From the NCBI GenBank assembly GCA_028691405.1, contig JAQUZI010000018.1:1-10035 (forward strand): a DNA stretch of 10,035 nt. The letters are read 5' to 3'. Shown piece by piece: positions 1-7,084 of this stretch. The position numbers and the translations under genes were made by a program. The DNA is from Minisyncoccota bacterium (GTDB taxonomy: Bacteria; Patescibacteriota; Minisyncoccia; UBA6257; JAKLIH01). The stretch's first letter is position 1. The number at the start of each line of letters is the position of its first letter. A model generated the notes under the pieces. That model had not been told where the DNA came from, did not search any database, and saw nothing but the letters and a program-made list of their open reading frames with translations.

Positions 1-2
1 GA

Positions 3-398
3 CCTGATTCAGAAGCAGAAGCTTTTGTTGAAAAATTCTGTAAATTTAATAATTTTAATAATACAATTCTTCCGAAAGAAAGAGATACAAAAACAGGGGA
101 AGTAGTTATTAATATTAAAGATAAAAGTGTTTTTGAAAACAAAGATATCATTATTGTTGATGATGTAAGCGCTAGTGGTGGTACAATATTACATTTAATG
201 GATTTGTTAGAAGAATTGAAAGTTAAAAGCGTAAGTATTGCTTTGTCTCACGGACTGTTTATTGGTGATGTAGAAGAGAAATTAAAGAAGAGAGGTCTTA
301 AAAGAATAGTTACTTCAAATACAATTCAAAATGAATTTATGAAAGCTGATTGCGTTGAGGTTTTAGCTGAGAGATTAAAAACTTTATTAAAAGAATAA
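3..398 (+). CDS. prs: Ribose-phosphate pyrophosphokinase (PRPP synthetase), C-terminal part
   Basis: The reading frame is open from the window edge, so only the last 131 residues are present and the start lies upstream. PRPP synthetase transfers pyrophosphate from ATP to ribose 5-phosphate in the cytoplasm, making PRPP for nucleotide synthesis and salvage. The visible part begins with a PDSEAEAF stretch resembling the family's 'PD.G' segment, then KERDTKTGEV, and carries the PRPP-binding loop VDDVSASGGT (bases 156-185), followed by a typical alpha/beta C-terminal half (ALSHGLFIGD). The catalytic N-terminal half cannot be inspected. The gene ends in TAA one base before the AMP phosphorylase start, so the two are almost certainly cotranscribed. 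Another type I phosphoribosyltransferase is possible, but the PD segment and the length of the C-terminal half favour Prs. No tryptophan codon of either kind is seen in this part. Confidence 0.8.
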   Translation, partial: PDSEAEAFVEKFCKFNNFNNTILPKERDTKTGEVVINIKDKSVFENKDIIIVDDVSASGGTILHLMDLLEELKVKSVSIALSHGLFIGDVEEKLKKRGLKRIVTSNTIQNEFMKADCVEVLAERLKTLLKE

Positions 399-399
399 C

Positions 400-1938
400 A
401 TGAAATATGGTTTGAAAAAAGACGAATTAGATCAAAAGAACAAACATCATTTTTTCTTAAGAGTTAAGAAAATAAATATTCGCGCTGGTAGCGCTTATAT
501 TATTTTGATTAATCAAATTGATGCGGATAGACTGGGTATTATGCCAGGCGATGAGTTGAAATTAGATTGAGAAAACAAAAGCATTGAATTATATACAGAT
601 ATATCATCAGATTTGGTAAAAGAAGGTGAGTTTGGTTTGTTTTTAGATATTTTTGATAAGTTTGATATTAAAGAAAACGAGCTATTAAGATTAAGTTTTG
701 CAAAAAGAGCGCCTTCAATTAAAGCTATTTATAAAAAATTAAGAGGAGAAGTTTTAAATTTTAATGAGGTGTATCAAATAATTAGGGATATAGTTGATAG
801 AAGATTGAATGAATTAGAGATTACTTTTTTTGTAGCACCAAGTTTTAATGAAAAAAATATTGATTTTAATGAGGTTTATTATATGACAAAGTCGGTAGCA
901 ATGTTAGGTGATACTTTTGATTTTGGAGATATGGTAGCTGACAAACATTCAACGGGAGGGTTGCCAGGAAATAGAGTTACCCCAATTATTATTCCGATTG
1001 TTGCTAGCTATGGAATATGTATTCCTAAAACATCATCAAGATCTATTACATCCCCGGCAGGTACAGCCGATACTTTAGAAACAATTATGAATGTTGAATT
1101 TAGTTCAGACGAAATTCGAGAAATTGTTAAAAAGAATAATGCTTGTATGGTTTGAGGTGGGGCTTTAAAATTAGCACCAGCAGATGATATTATTATTCAA
1201 ATTACTAAAGAATTAGGCATTGAGCCTTATTCTAAAATGGTGGTTAGTGTTATGGCTAAAAAAGTCGCTATGGGGATTAAGCATTTAGTGATTGATATTC
1301 CTGTGGCTAAGGGTGCAAAGATTTCCGATATTAGAACAGCTAAAAAAATAGAAAAATTATTTATGTTTTTAGCTAGAAAATTTGATATTAAAACTAAAGT
1401 AATAACTAGTAAAAGTTTTGGCCCGATTGGAAGAGGCATTGGCCCATCTTTAGAGATGAGAGATGTTATGAGAGTTTTACAACAAAAAGAAGACAGGCCT
1501 TTAGATTTAGAAAACAAGGCGATTAAATTGGCCGGATATATTTTAGAGATGACAGGTGTGGCTAAAAAAGGAAAAGGAATTGAAAAAGCAAAAATTAATT
1601 TGAAAAACGGATTGGCTTTTCAAAAAATGACTGATATTATTAATTCCCAAAAAGGAGATCGAAATGTTGATTCAGAAGATATTTTGGTTGGTAAATATTC
1701 ATATGGGTACGTAGCAAGAAAAGATGGAATTGTAAAAGCTATTAATAATGCTGATATTGTTGAATTGTGTAGTTTGTTAGGCGCACCACAATTAAAAGGT
1801 AGCGGTATTTATTTGAATAAAAATGTAGCTGAAAAATACAAGGAAGGGGATATTTTATTTACAATGTATAGCGAAAGCGAAACAAGACTTAATTTAGCTA
1901 AGGAAGCTTTAGAAAAATTAGATAGTATATATATGTAA
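400..1938 (+). CDS. deoA: AMP phosphorylase, archaeal type (read through two TGA codons)
   Basis: This 512-residue protein fits the length of archaeal AMP phosphorylases (about 500) and is longer than bacterial thymidine phosphorylases (about 440). The enzyme converts AMP and phosphate to adenine and ribose 1,5-bisphosphate. Residues 1-85 form the extra N-terminal domain of the archaeal enzymes (ADRLGIMPGDELKL). The glycosyltransferase family 3 core follows, with the phosphate-binding motif KHSTGGLPGNR (182-192), SSRSITSPAGTADTLE (212-227) and GGALKLAPADD (253-263). In-frame TGA codons lie at 568-570 (residue 57) and 1153-1155 (residue 252). From memory, the second falls where archaeal homologues have W in VWGGAL..APADD. 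ATG at 400 is chosen because it restores the whole N-terminal domain and sits one base after the prs stop; no Shine-Dalgarno sequence is visible. In Thermococcales and many CPR genomes the product feeds ribose-1,5-bisphosphate isomerase and RuBisCO; neither is in this window. Confidence 0.9.
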
Positions 1939-2652
1939 TTATTTTGCTAGGCAAATTACAATAATATTATTTGCATTGTTTTGTTTGAGAATTTTAGCGC
2001 ATTCATTTAATGTAGATCCAGTGGTAAAAACATCATCAACTAATATGATGTTTTTATTTTTAATTAAATGTTTTTGATTTTCATTAATTTTAAAAATATT
2101 TTTTGCATTTTCTTGTCGTTTTAAAGCATTGGTTTGGTTTGCTTGGGGCGGATTGTTTTTAAAACGAATTAATATATTATTATATGTTTTAATATTTATA
2201 ATTTGAGAAATTAAATTTGATATTATTTCCGATTGATTAAATCCTCTAGATCTTTGCTTGTACTTGTGAAGAGGGACAGGGACAACAATGTATTTGTTAT
2301 GTTTAAAATATGATTGATGCTTACTTAAACTAGTGCCTAATATTTGCTTGATGGTTGGCTTAATACAAGATATTTTTTGGTATTTAAATTTGTGAATTAA
2401 GTTTTTAACAATATTATTTTTATAATCCATGCAGTAAATAACAAGGTTGAAATTATATGTATTAAAATTACAATTGTGTTTTTGGTTTAATGAATTTATT
2501 TTTAAATTACAGTTTGGGCAAAAAAAGTTAGTATGAATATTTAATGCACCATAGCAATTGTCACACAAAAGGTAATTACTATTTGTGTATTTAAAACAAT
2601 TAAGACATTTATTAGGGAAAAGCAAAGAAATGATTTTTGATAATATCATCAT
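1939..2652 (-). CDS. comFC: ComFC-family zinc-ribbon phosphoribosyltransferase
   Basis: This 237-residue protein has the full ComFC/GntX architecture at the usual family length. The N-terminus holds a double zinc ribbon: C16/C19 with C30/C33, then C45/C48 with a probable C61. The conserved segment VPVPLHKYKQRSRGFNQSE spans residues 124-142, and the PRPP-binding loop VDDVFTTGST spans 205-214. ComFC is needed for efficient natural transformation in Bacillus, Haemophilus and Helicobacter, probably acting on incoming single-stranded DNA in the cytoplasm; its exact reaction is not settled. The gene is divergent from the pilus operon, which is consistent with a DNA-uptake role for these pili. Two adjacent ATG codons (2647-2652) could each be the start; the outer one is given. 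Its TAA directly touches the AMP phosphorylase TAA on the other strand. It contains no TGA or TGG codon, so it gives no information on the code. Confidence 0.88.
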   Translation of the reverse strand: MMILSKIISLLFPNKCLNCFKYTNSNYLLCDNCYGALNIHTNFFCPNCNLKINSLNQKHNCNFNTYNFNLVIYCMDYKNNIVKNLIHKFKYQKISCIKPTIKQILGTSLSKHQSYFKHNKYIVVPVPLHKYKQRSRGFNQSEIISNLISQIINIKTYNNILIRFKNNPPQANQTNALKRQENAKNIFKINENQKHLIKNKNIILVDDVFTTGSTLNECAKILKQNNANNIIVICLAK

Positions 2653-2654
2653 GC

Positions 2655-2683
2655 TTGTATTTTTTATAAAAATGTATTAAAAT
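2655..2683 (+). promoter_or_regulatory. Candidate pilM operon promoter
   Basis: TTGTAT (2655-2660) and TAAAAT (2678-2683) with a 17-base spacer lie upstream of pilM, giving a predicted start near 2690 and an untranslated leader of about 30 bases. The comFC/pilM gap is only 67 bases and must hold the divergent promoters if the genes are separately transcribed. AT-rich background limits confidence. Confidence 0.4.
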
Positions 2684-2691
2684 ATATATTA

Positions 2692-2720
2692 ATTATATAA
2701 AATTTTAACAATTTAAACAA
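2692..2720 (-). promoter_or_regulatory. Candidate comFC promoter
   Basis: On the minus strand, TTGTTT (2715-2720) and a perfect TATAAT (2692-2697) are separated by 17 bases, placing transcription start near 2685, about 30 bases before the comFC ATG. The -35 box overlaps the first base of pilM. It interleaves with the plus-strand pilM promoter candidate. Chance matches are common in DNA this AT-rich, so this is a prediction. Confidence 0.4.
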
Positions 2721-3757
2721 TGTTTTTTAAGAAAAAATATTTAGGCATTGATATTGGTACAACAACAATCAAAAGCGTTGTTTTGTCTTTTAGCAATAAT
2801 CAACCGAAATTAGAAGCCTATGGAATTTTAGAAAATTATGCTCATTTGGAAAGAATAAATGAAGCAATACAAACAAGTAATTTCAGGTTAGTTGAAAAAA
2901 CAACAGCCAAATATTTGGTTGATTTGTTAAAGCAAAGCAATATTAAAATGAAAGAAGCAATTTTTTCAATACCTTGTTTTGTTGCTTGTACTCATGTGTT
3001 AGAAATGCCGCCTTTATCTAAAAAGGATTTAGAAAGAGCAGTGTATTATCAGGCCAAGCAATATGTGCCTATGCCTTTATCAGAGGTATCGCTTGATTGA
3101 CAAATAATCTATGCAGATAATTCAAAAACAAAAGTTTTGTTAGTAGCAATACCTAAAGAGTTTATTAATAGGTATTTAGCTATTGCTAAAATAGCCAATA
3201 TTAGAATTTCTAAAATGGAGTTAGAGTGTTTGGCTAGCGCACGCTCATTAATTGGCAATGAAAAAGGAATTGTTAGTATTGTAGATATTGGAGGAAGATC
3301 AACAACAATTACTGTTTTTGAAAATGGAGTTTTGCAAGCAATTAAAACAACTGATATAGCAGGAGGCGATTTAACTCAAGTAATTTCAACTGGGTTAAAT
3401 ATTATTCCAGTGAGAGCAGAAGAAATAAAAAGATTGTATGGATTAAACCCGCCAGTTGGACAAGAAGAGGTTATGAAATTAATGTTACCTTTGCTAGGAG
3501 CAATCGAACAAGAGATGCAAAGGGAATATGATTTATTTTTTAAGAAGACAAATAAAAAAATTGAAAAAATTTATTTGACAGGTGGTATTGCTAATTTACC
3601 GGGGATTACAAAATACATGAGCAATGATTTTAAGGTACCTGTTTTTGAAGGAAATCCATTTGAATTAGGCATAATTAAGTATGATAAAAAATTAGAACCT
3701 GTAGCCAAAGACATCGGATCTAGTTTAAGTGTTGCTTGTGGATTAATTATGAAATAA
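2720..3757 (+). CDS. pilM: Type IV pilus assembly protein PilM (read through one TGA codon)
   Basis: PilM is a cytoplasmic actin-like ATPase that binds the N-terminal tail of PilN and links the alignment complex to the pilus motor. The 345-residue length is normal. The first nucleotide-binding loop is LGIDIGTTTIKSV (residues 8-20), the second VDIGGRSTTITV (188-199), and the adenosine-side motif YLTGGIANLPG (285-295); the C-terminus has the usual SLSVACGL ending. An in-frame TGA at 3098-3100 encodes residue 127 in EVSLD-x-QIIY, where PilM proteins normally carry an aromatic residue, supporting tryptophan. The ATG is preceded by a purely A/T-rich leader without a Shine-Dalgarno sequence. It is the first gene of the pilus cluster and is followed by pilN after 59 bases. 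Confidence 0.93.
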
Positions 3758-3761
3758 ACAC

Positions 3762-3790
3762 TTGTTTTTTTATAAAAATTTGTTTATACT
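3762..3790 (+). promoter_or_regulatory. Candidate promoter upstream of pilN
   Basis: TTGTTT (3762-3767) and TATACT (3785-3790) are separated by 17 bases; an alternative perfect TATAAT lies at 3790-3795. The block CTTGT followed by a T-run and TATAAAAAT is also present at the pilM promoter candidate. A 7-base inverted repeat (ATAAACA at 3754-3760, TGTTTAT at 3781-3787) brackets the region and could be an operator or be accidental. This would allow pilN onward to be transcribed separately from pilM. Confidence 0.35.
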
Positions 3791-3802
3791 ATAATTAATA
3801 AA

Positions 3803-3816
3803 ATTTAAAAATATAT
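3803..3816 (+). repeat. A/T leader repeat before pilN (copy 1)
   Basis: The 14-base string ATTTAAAAATATAT sits directly in front of the pilN ATG and recurs exactly one base before the start of the small pilP-position gene (4939-4952). Both genes then begin ATGGC. It contains no G or C and no Shine-Dalgarno core, so it may act as an unstructured A/U leader for initiation. Confidence 0.5.
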
Positions 3817-4359
3817 ATGGCGTTTGATTTTGAAAAACCAAATGATGATTGAGATTATACTAAAGGCAAGGCATCAACCTGACCAAAAAGTTTGATGACA
3901 TTTGCTTTAATTTTTCTATTTCTTGTTGTTGGATTAAAATTTGGATTTGATTTTTTAAATAAAGCTGAAGAAGCTAAAATTGAAAAATATGACGTTGAAA
4001 TAGAGAAGGCGAAAGCAAGCTTTCCAGTTGAAAATCAAAAAGCAGTTTTGACTTTTAAAAATAGTGTGAATAGTTTAAAGACTATTTTAGATAATAAAGT
4101 TAAAACATCAGAATTTTTAACGATAATTGCAAATAATACACACAAAGAAATATATTTTACTCAATTAGATGCAAATATAAATGAAAATACGGTTAATATA
4201 AGCGGTGTGGCTAAAAATCTATCAATTGTATCTCAAGCCGCAAATGCATTTTCTCAGATTAACGGAGTAGAGGATGTTGAAATTAAAAATTCAAGAGAAA
4301 CTTATTCGATTATAACTTTCAATTTAGTCTTAAAAGTTAATAACTCTTTCTTTAAATAA
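3817..4359 (+). CDS. pilN: PilN-like type IV pilus inner-membrane protein (read through two TGA codons)
   Basis: This 180-residue bitopic protein has a short cytoplasmic tail, one membrane segment (about residues 27-46, FALIFLFLVVGLKFGF), a charged coiled-coil-like stretch (48-75) and a ferredoxin-like domain with the PilN-type pattern (VNISGVAKNLSIVSQAANAF, then INGVEDVEI). PilN pairs with PilO in the periplasmic-side alignment complex and uses its tail to bind PilM. In-frame TGA codons at 3850-3852 (residue 12) and 3880-3882 (residue 22) both fall in the tail; if they were stops, only the membrane segment onward could be made, without the PilM-binding part. ATG at 3817 is chosen because it gives the full tail and carries the shared A/T leader. 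The pilO ATG follows after 5 bases. Confidence 0.85.
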
Positions 4360-4364
4360 ATAGT

Positions 4365-4937
4365 ATGAAGGAAACTACTAAACAATCAATTTCAATATTA
4401 GGGATTACTTTGATATTTGCTATATCAATTTTTGTGTTAAATAAGTTTACGTTAGCTTCTTTTTCTGAATATCAACAAAATAGAATTGAAATACAAGAAA
4501 AGAAAGAGGCGTTGATAGAAGTTGGTAATTTTAGAAAATTAGCTGAAGAGTTGAATAGTAAATATAATTCTATGGGTGGTGATTTTTATAAAGTTACTGA
4601 AGCTGTTCCAACTAGTCCTCGTTTTTCTGAATTGTTAGCTATTGTTGATTCAATTGCTAGACAAGTTGGCGTAAGTGTAAAAGATATTTCTTTTAGAGAT
4701 ATACCTAATAAAAAAGTTAATAGTGATTTATATAGTTTAGTTGAAATAAGTTTGAATATTTCAGGTGATTATGTCAGTGTTTCATCGTTTTTTGCGGAAA
4801 CAGAAAAGGAGCTGAGGCTTATGGATACAACCAGCTTAACAATGAAAAGTTTAAAATCGTTAGACAGTCGTAGTGCTAAAGACGGTTCTTTAAACGTTAA
4901 TGCTGTTATTCAATCTTATTATCAAAGTATCAATTAA
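4365..4937 (+). CDS. pilO: PilO-like type IV pilus inner-membrane protein
   Basis: A 190-residue protein with one N-terminal membrane segment (about residues 10-30), a helical stretch rich in K and E (about 33-70) and a C-terminal ferredoxin-like domain (SPRFSELLAIVDSIARQVGV, then SLNISGDYVSVSSFFAETEKELRLM), which is the typical PilO layout. PilO forms a heterodimer with PilN and helps align the motor with the growing pilus. The assignment rests on topology, the SGDY..V..F..E.E pattern and its position after pilN rather than on a catalytic motif. The ATG lies 5 bases after the pilN stop with no Shine-Dalgarno sequence; translation may be coupled. It contains no tryptophan codon. Confidence 0.85.
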   Translation: MKETTKQSISILGITLIFAISIFVLNKFTLASFSEYQQNRIEIQEKKEALIEVGNFRKLAEELNSKYNSMGGDFYKVTEAVPTSPRFSELLAIVDSIARQVGVSVKDISFRDIPNKKVNSDLYSLVEISLNISGDYVSVSSFFAETEKELRLMDTTSLTMKSLKSLDSRSAKDGSLNVNAVIQSYYQSIN

Positions 4938-4938
4938 T

Positions 4939-4952
4939 ATTTAAAAATATAT
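4939..4952 (+). repeat. A/T leader repeat (copy 2)
   Basis: Exact second copy of ATTTAAAAATATAT, ending one base before the ATG of the small membrane protein and just after the pilO stop. See the copy at 3803-3816 before pilN. Confidence 0.5.
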
Positions 4953-4953
4953 T

Positions 4954-5262
4954 ATGGCTATAGAAATAGAAAAAACAAAAAATAGAAGTGGTGGTCCAAT
5001 ATTTTTAATACTAATAATAGTAATTATTGTTATATTTTTTGTTTTTTTAAGCGTACGTAATAATTTAGGAGAAAGAAGTTCTTCAGCAAGTATTGATAAA
5101 ATAATTGATAAAGATACTAAGGAATTAGAAAATGTGAGTAAAAGTTTAGATAAAAATATTGATAGTATTTTTGGTAGAAGTGATTTTCAACAATTATATC
5201 AACACAATGATCTAAACATGGATTTTGAAATAGGGAAAGAAAATCCTTTTAATTCTTTTTAA
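4954..5262 (+). CDS. Small single-span membrane protein in the pilP position
   Basis: This 102-residue protein lies between pilO and pilB, where many bacteria encode the lipoprotein PilP. It has a short basic tail, one strongly hydrophobic segment (about residues 15-34, almost all I, V, L and F), and a polar, charged extracytoplasmic part ending GKENPFNSF. There is no lipobox cysteine and no room for the beta-domain with which PilP contacts the secretin PilQ. The C-terminal NPF resembles the 'GRxDPF' element of PilP and the related type II secretion protein GspC, so I infer a reduced PilP-like partner of PilN/PilO in a cell lacking a conventional outer-membrane secretin. It could equally be an unrelated pilus accessory protein. 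The start follows the A/T leader shared with pilN. Confidence 0.65.
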   Translation: MAIEIEKTKNRSGGPIFLILIIVIIVIFFVFLSVRNNLGERSSSASIDKIIDKDTKELENVSKSLDKNIDSIFGRSDFQQLYQHNDLNMDFEIGKENPFNSF

Positions 5263-5271
5263 AAATTAGCT

Positions 5272-7032
5272 ATGATTCAATGAAATATATTATTTTCTGC
5301 TTTAAAAAATAAAGGGTTTAAATTTGATGAAAAAAAAGTATTAGAAGATGCAAAAATATTTAGAAAAGAGATAGAAGATGTTTTGCTTGAAGATAGAGTT
5401 TTAAGCGAACAAGATTTAATGAAAATTAAGGCAGAAATTTTAAATTTACCAACAAAGACTTTTGACAAAGATGATGTTTTGTCAAAAGATGTTTTAAATA
5501 TTATTGAAGAAAGCTCAGCTCGTAATTACAAGCTAGTTGTTTTTGATAAAAAAGAGAATGAAATATCAGTAGCTATGCTTCATCCCGATGATGAGAATGC
5601 ATTAAGTGCTATTAATTTTATTGCTAAGCAAAATCAATACAAGGTAAAAAATTTTGTAACAACGGAAACTGATTTGCAAAAGGCATGAAGATTTTATACA
5701 AGCTTTGCTGATAATTTATCAAATGTTTTAAAAGAGTTAAAACAAAAATTAGCGCCACAGCTAAAAAAGTTTTCAGAAGAACAAAAGGCTAATGATAGAA
5801 CATTAGATTTTAAAACCATTGAAAAAAACTTTGCAGAGGAAGCGCCAATTATTAAGTTATTAAGTATTATTATTACTGAAGCAGTTAGAATTGGAGCATC
5901 AGATATCCATTTTGAACCAGAGAGAAAAGTTTTGCGGGTTAGGTTTAGAGCTGATGGTAATTTATATACATCTGTTTTATTGCCATTAGAAGTTCATTTA
6001 CCAATTGTTTCTCGTATTAAAATTATGTCTGATTTAAAAATTGATGAAACAAGAATGCCACAGGATGGACGTTTTCGTTCTTTCATTGACGAAAAACCGG
6101 TTGATTTCAGGGTATCTACTTTTCCAATTAATAATGGTGAAAAAGTGGCAATTAGAATTTTAGACGCATCAACAGGATTGTTTACTATATCTCAATTAGG
6201 ATTTAATGAGGCAGCTGAAAAAGTTATAAGGGAAGCAATTAAAAGACCTTATGGTATGTTTTTAATTACTGGCCCTACTGGTTCAGGTAAAACAACAACA
6301 CTATATGCATTTTTACAAAATTTAAATAAAGATGGTGTTAATATGGTAACACTTGAAGATCCGGTTGAATATACAATAGAGGGAATTAATCAATCCCAAG
6401 TTTTGCCAGAAATAGGTTATTCTTTTTCAATGGGGTTGAGACATATTGTTCGCCAAGATCCAGATGTAATTATGGTAGGTGAAATTCGTGATACTGAAAC
6501 AGCAGAATTAGCTGTACATGCAGCTTTAACTGGGCATTTAGTATTATCAACATTGCATACTAATAATGCGGCTGGTGTTATTCCAAGATTGACAGATTTA
6601 GGTGTTCAGAAATTTTTGTTACCTTCTAGTTTAAATTTGATGATGGCTCAACGCTTGGTGAGGAAATTATGTCCTCATTGTAGAAAAGAAAGGCCAGCCA
6701 ATCCTGAAGAAATTCAATTTATTGAAGAGTCTTTTGCTAATATGAGCAAAGAAGAAATTGAGAAATTTAAAATTACTAAACCATACAAAGTATATGATAA
6801 TGTTGGTTGTAGTGAATGTAATAATACAGGATATAAAGGCAGGGTTGGTGTATTTGAAGTTTTAACTGTTAATCAAGCAATAGAGGATATTATATTAGGC
6901 GATATGTCAGAAGCAAAAATTAAACAAGAAATGAAGAAGCAAGGAATGTTAAGCTTGCGTGAAGACGGTGTGATTAAAGCTTTAAATGGGGTAACAAGCT
7001 TAACGGAAATAATGAAAGAGACTGATATATAG
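5272..7032 (+). CDS. pilB: Type IV pilus extension ATPase PilB (read through two TGA codons)
   Basis: This 586-residue cytoplasmic hexameric ATPase powers pilus polymerisation by turning PilC. The N-terminal MshEN-like domain (about residues 1-150) is followed by a charged linker, GASDIHFEP (208-216), the Walker A motif GPTGSGKT (334-341), Walker B VIMVGEIRD (399-407), the histidine-box region GHLVLSTLHTN (421-431) and a tetracysteine zinc site (C467/C470 with C513/C516) that distinguishes PilB/GspE from PilT. TGA codons occur at 5281-5283 (residue 4, MIQW) and 5686-5688 (residue 139). ATG at 5272 is the start that gives a family-length N-terminus. The gene begins 9 bases after the small membrane protein and ends in TAG at 7030-7032, the only TAG stop in the window. 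Confidence 0.95.
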
Positions 7033-7061
7033 TTGATATTAATTTAAAATATTGTTAAAAT
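7033..7061 (+). promoter_or_regulatory. Candidate pilT promoter with extended -10
   Basis: TTGATA (7033-7038), a 17-base spacer and TAAAAT (7056-7061) preceded by TG at 7053-7054 form an extended -10 promoter. It begins on the first base after the pilB stop and predicts a start near 7068 with a leader of about 17 bases to the pilT ATG. It is the best promoter match in the window and would let pilT-pilC-pilin be transcribed apart from pilM-pilB. Confidence 0.5.
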
Positions 7062-7070
7062 GTATTTAAT

Positions 7071-7079
7071 ATTAAATTA
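7071..7079 (+). repeat. ATTAAATTA leader element before pilT
   Basis: ATTAAATTA starts 14 bases before the pilT ATG. The same nine bases start exactly 14 bases before the first pilin ATG (9400-9408), and both genes open ATGAAT. With no Shine-Dalgarno core present, this may be a shared A/U initiation leader. Confidence 0.4.
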
Positions 7080-7084
7080 CATAT

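Noticed and set aside
1227..1517. A 96-residue minus-strand open frame inside the AMP phosphorylase gene
   Set aside because: It is antisense to a well-conserved enzyme, has no recognisable motif, and its hydrophobic character is what the reverse of AT-rich Lys/Ile coding gives.
3754..3787. Possible intrinsic terminator after pilM (AAAC/GTTT hairpin followed by a T-run)
   Set aside because: The stem is only four base pairs, almost all A-T, and the same bases fit a promoter for pilN better; not strong enough to call a terminator.
5277..5468. Minus-strand open frame overlapping the start of pilB
   Set aside because: Antisense to the conserved N-terminal domain of pilB; low complexity and no family features.
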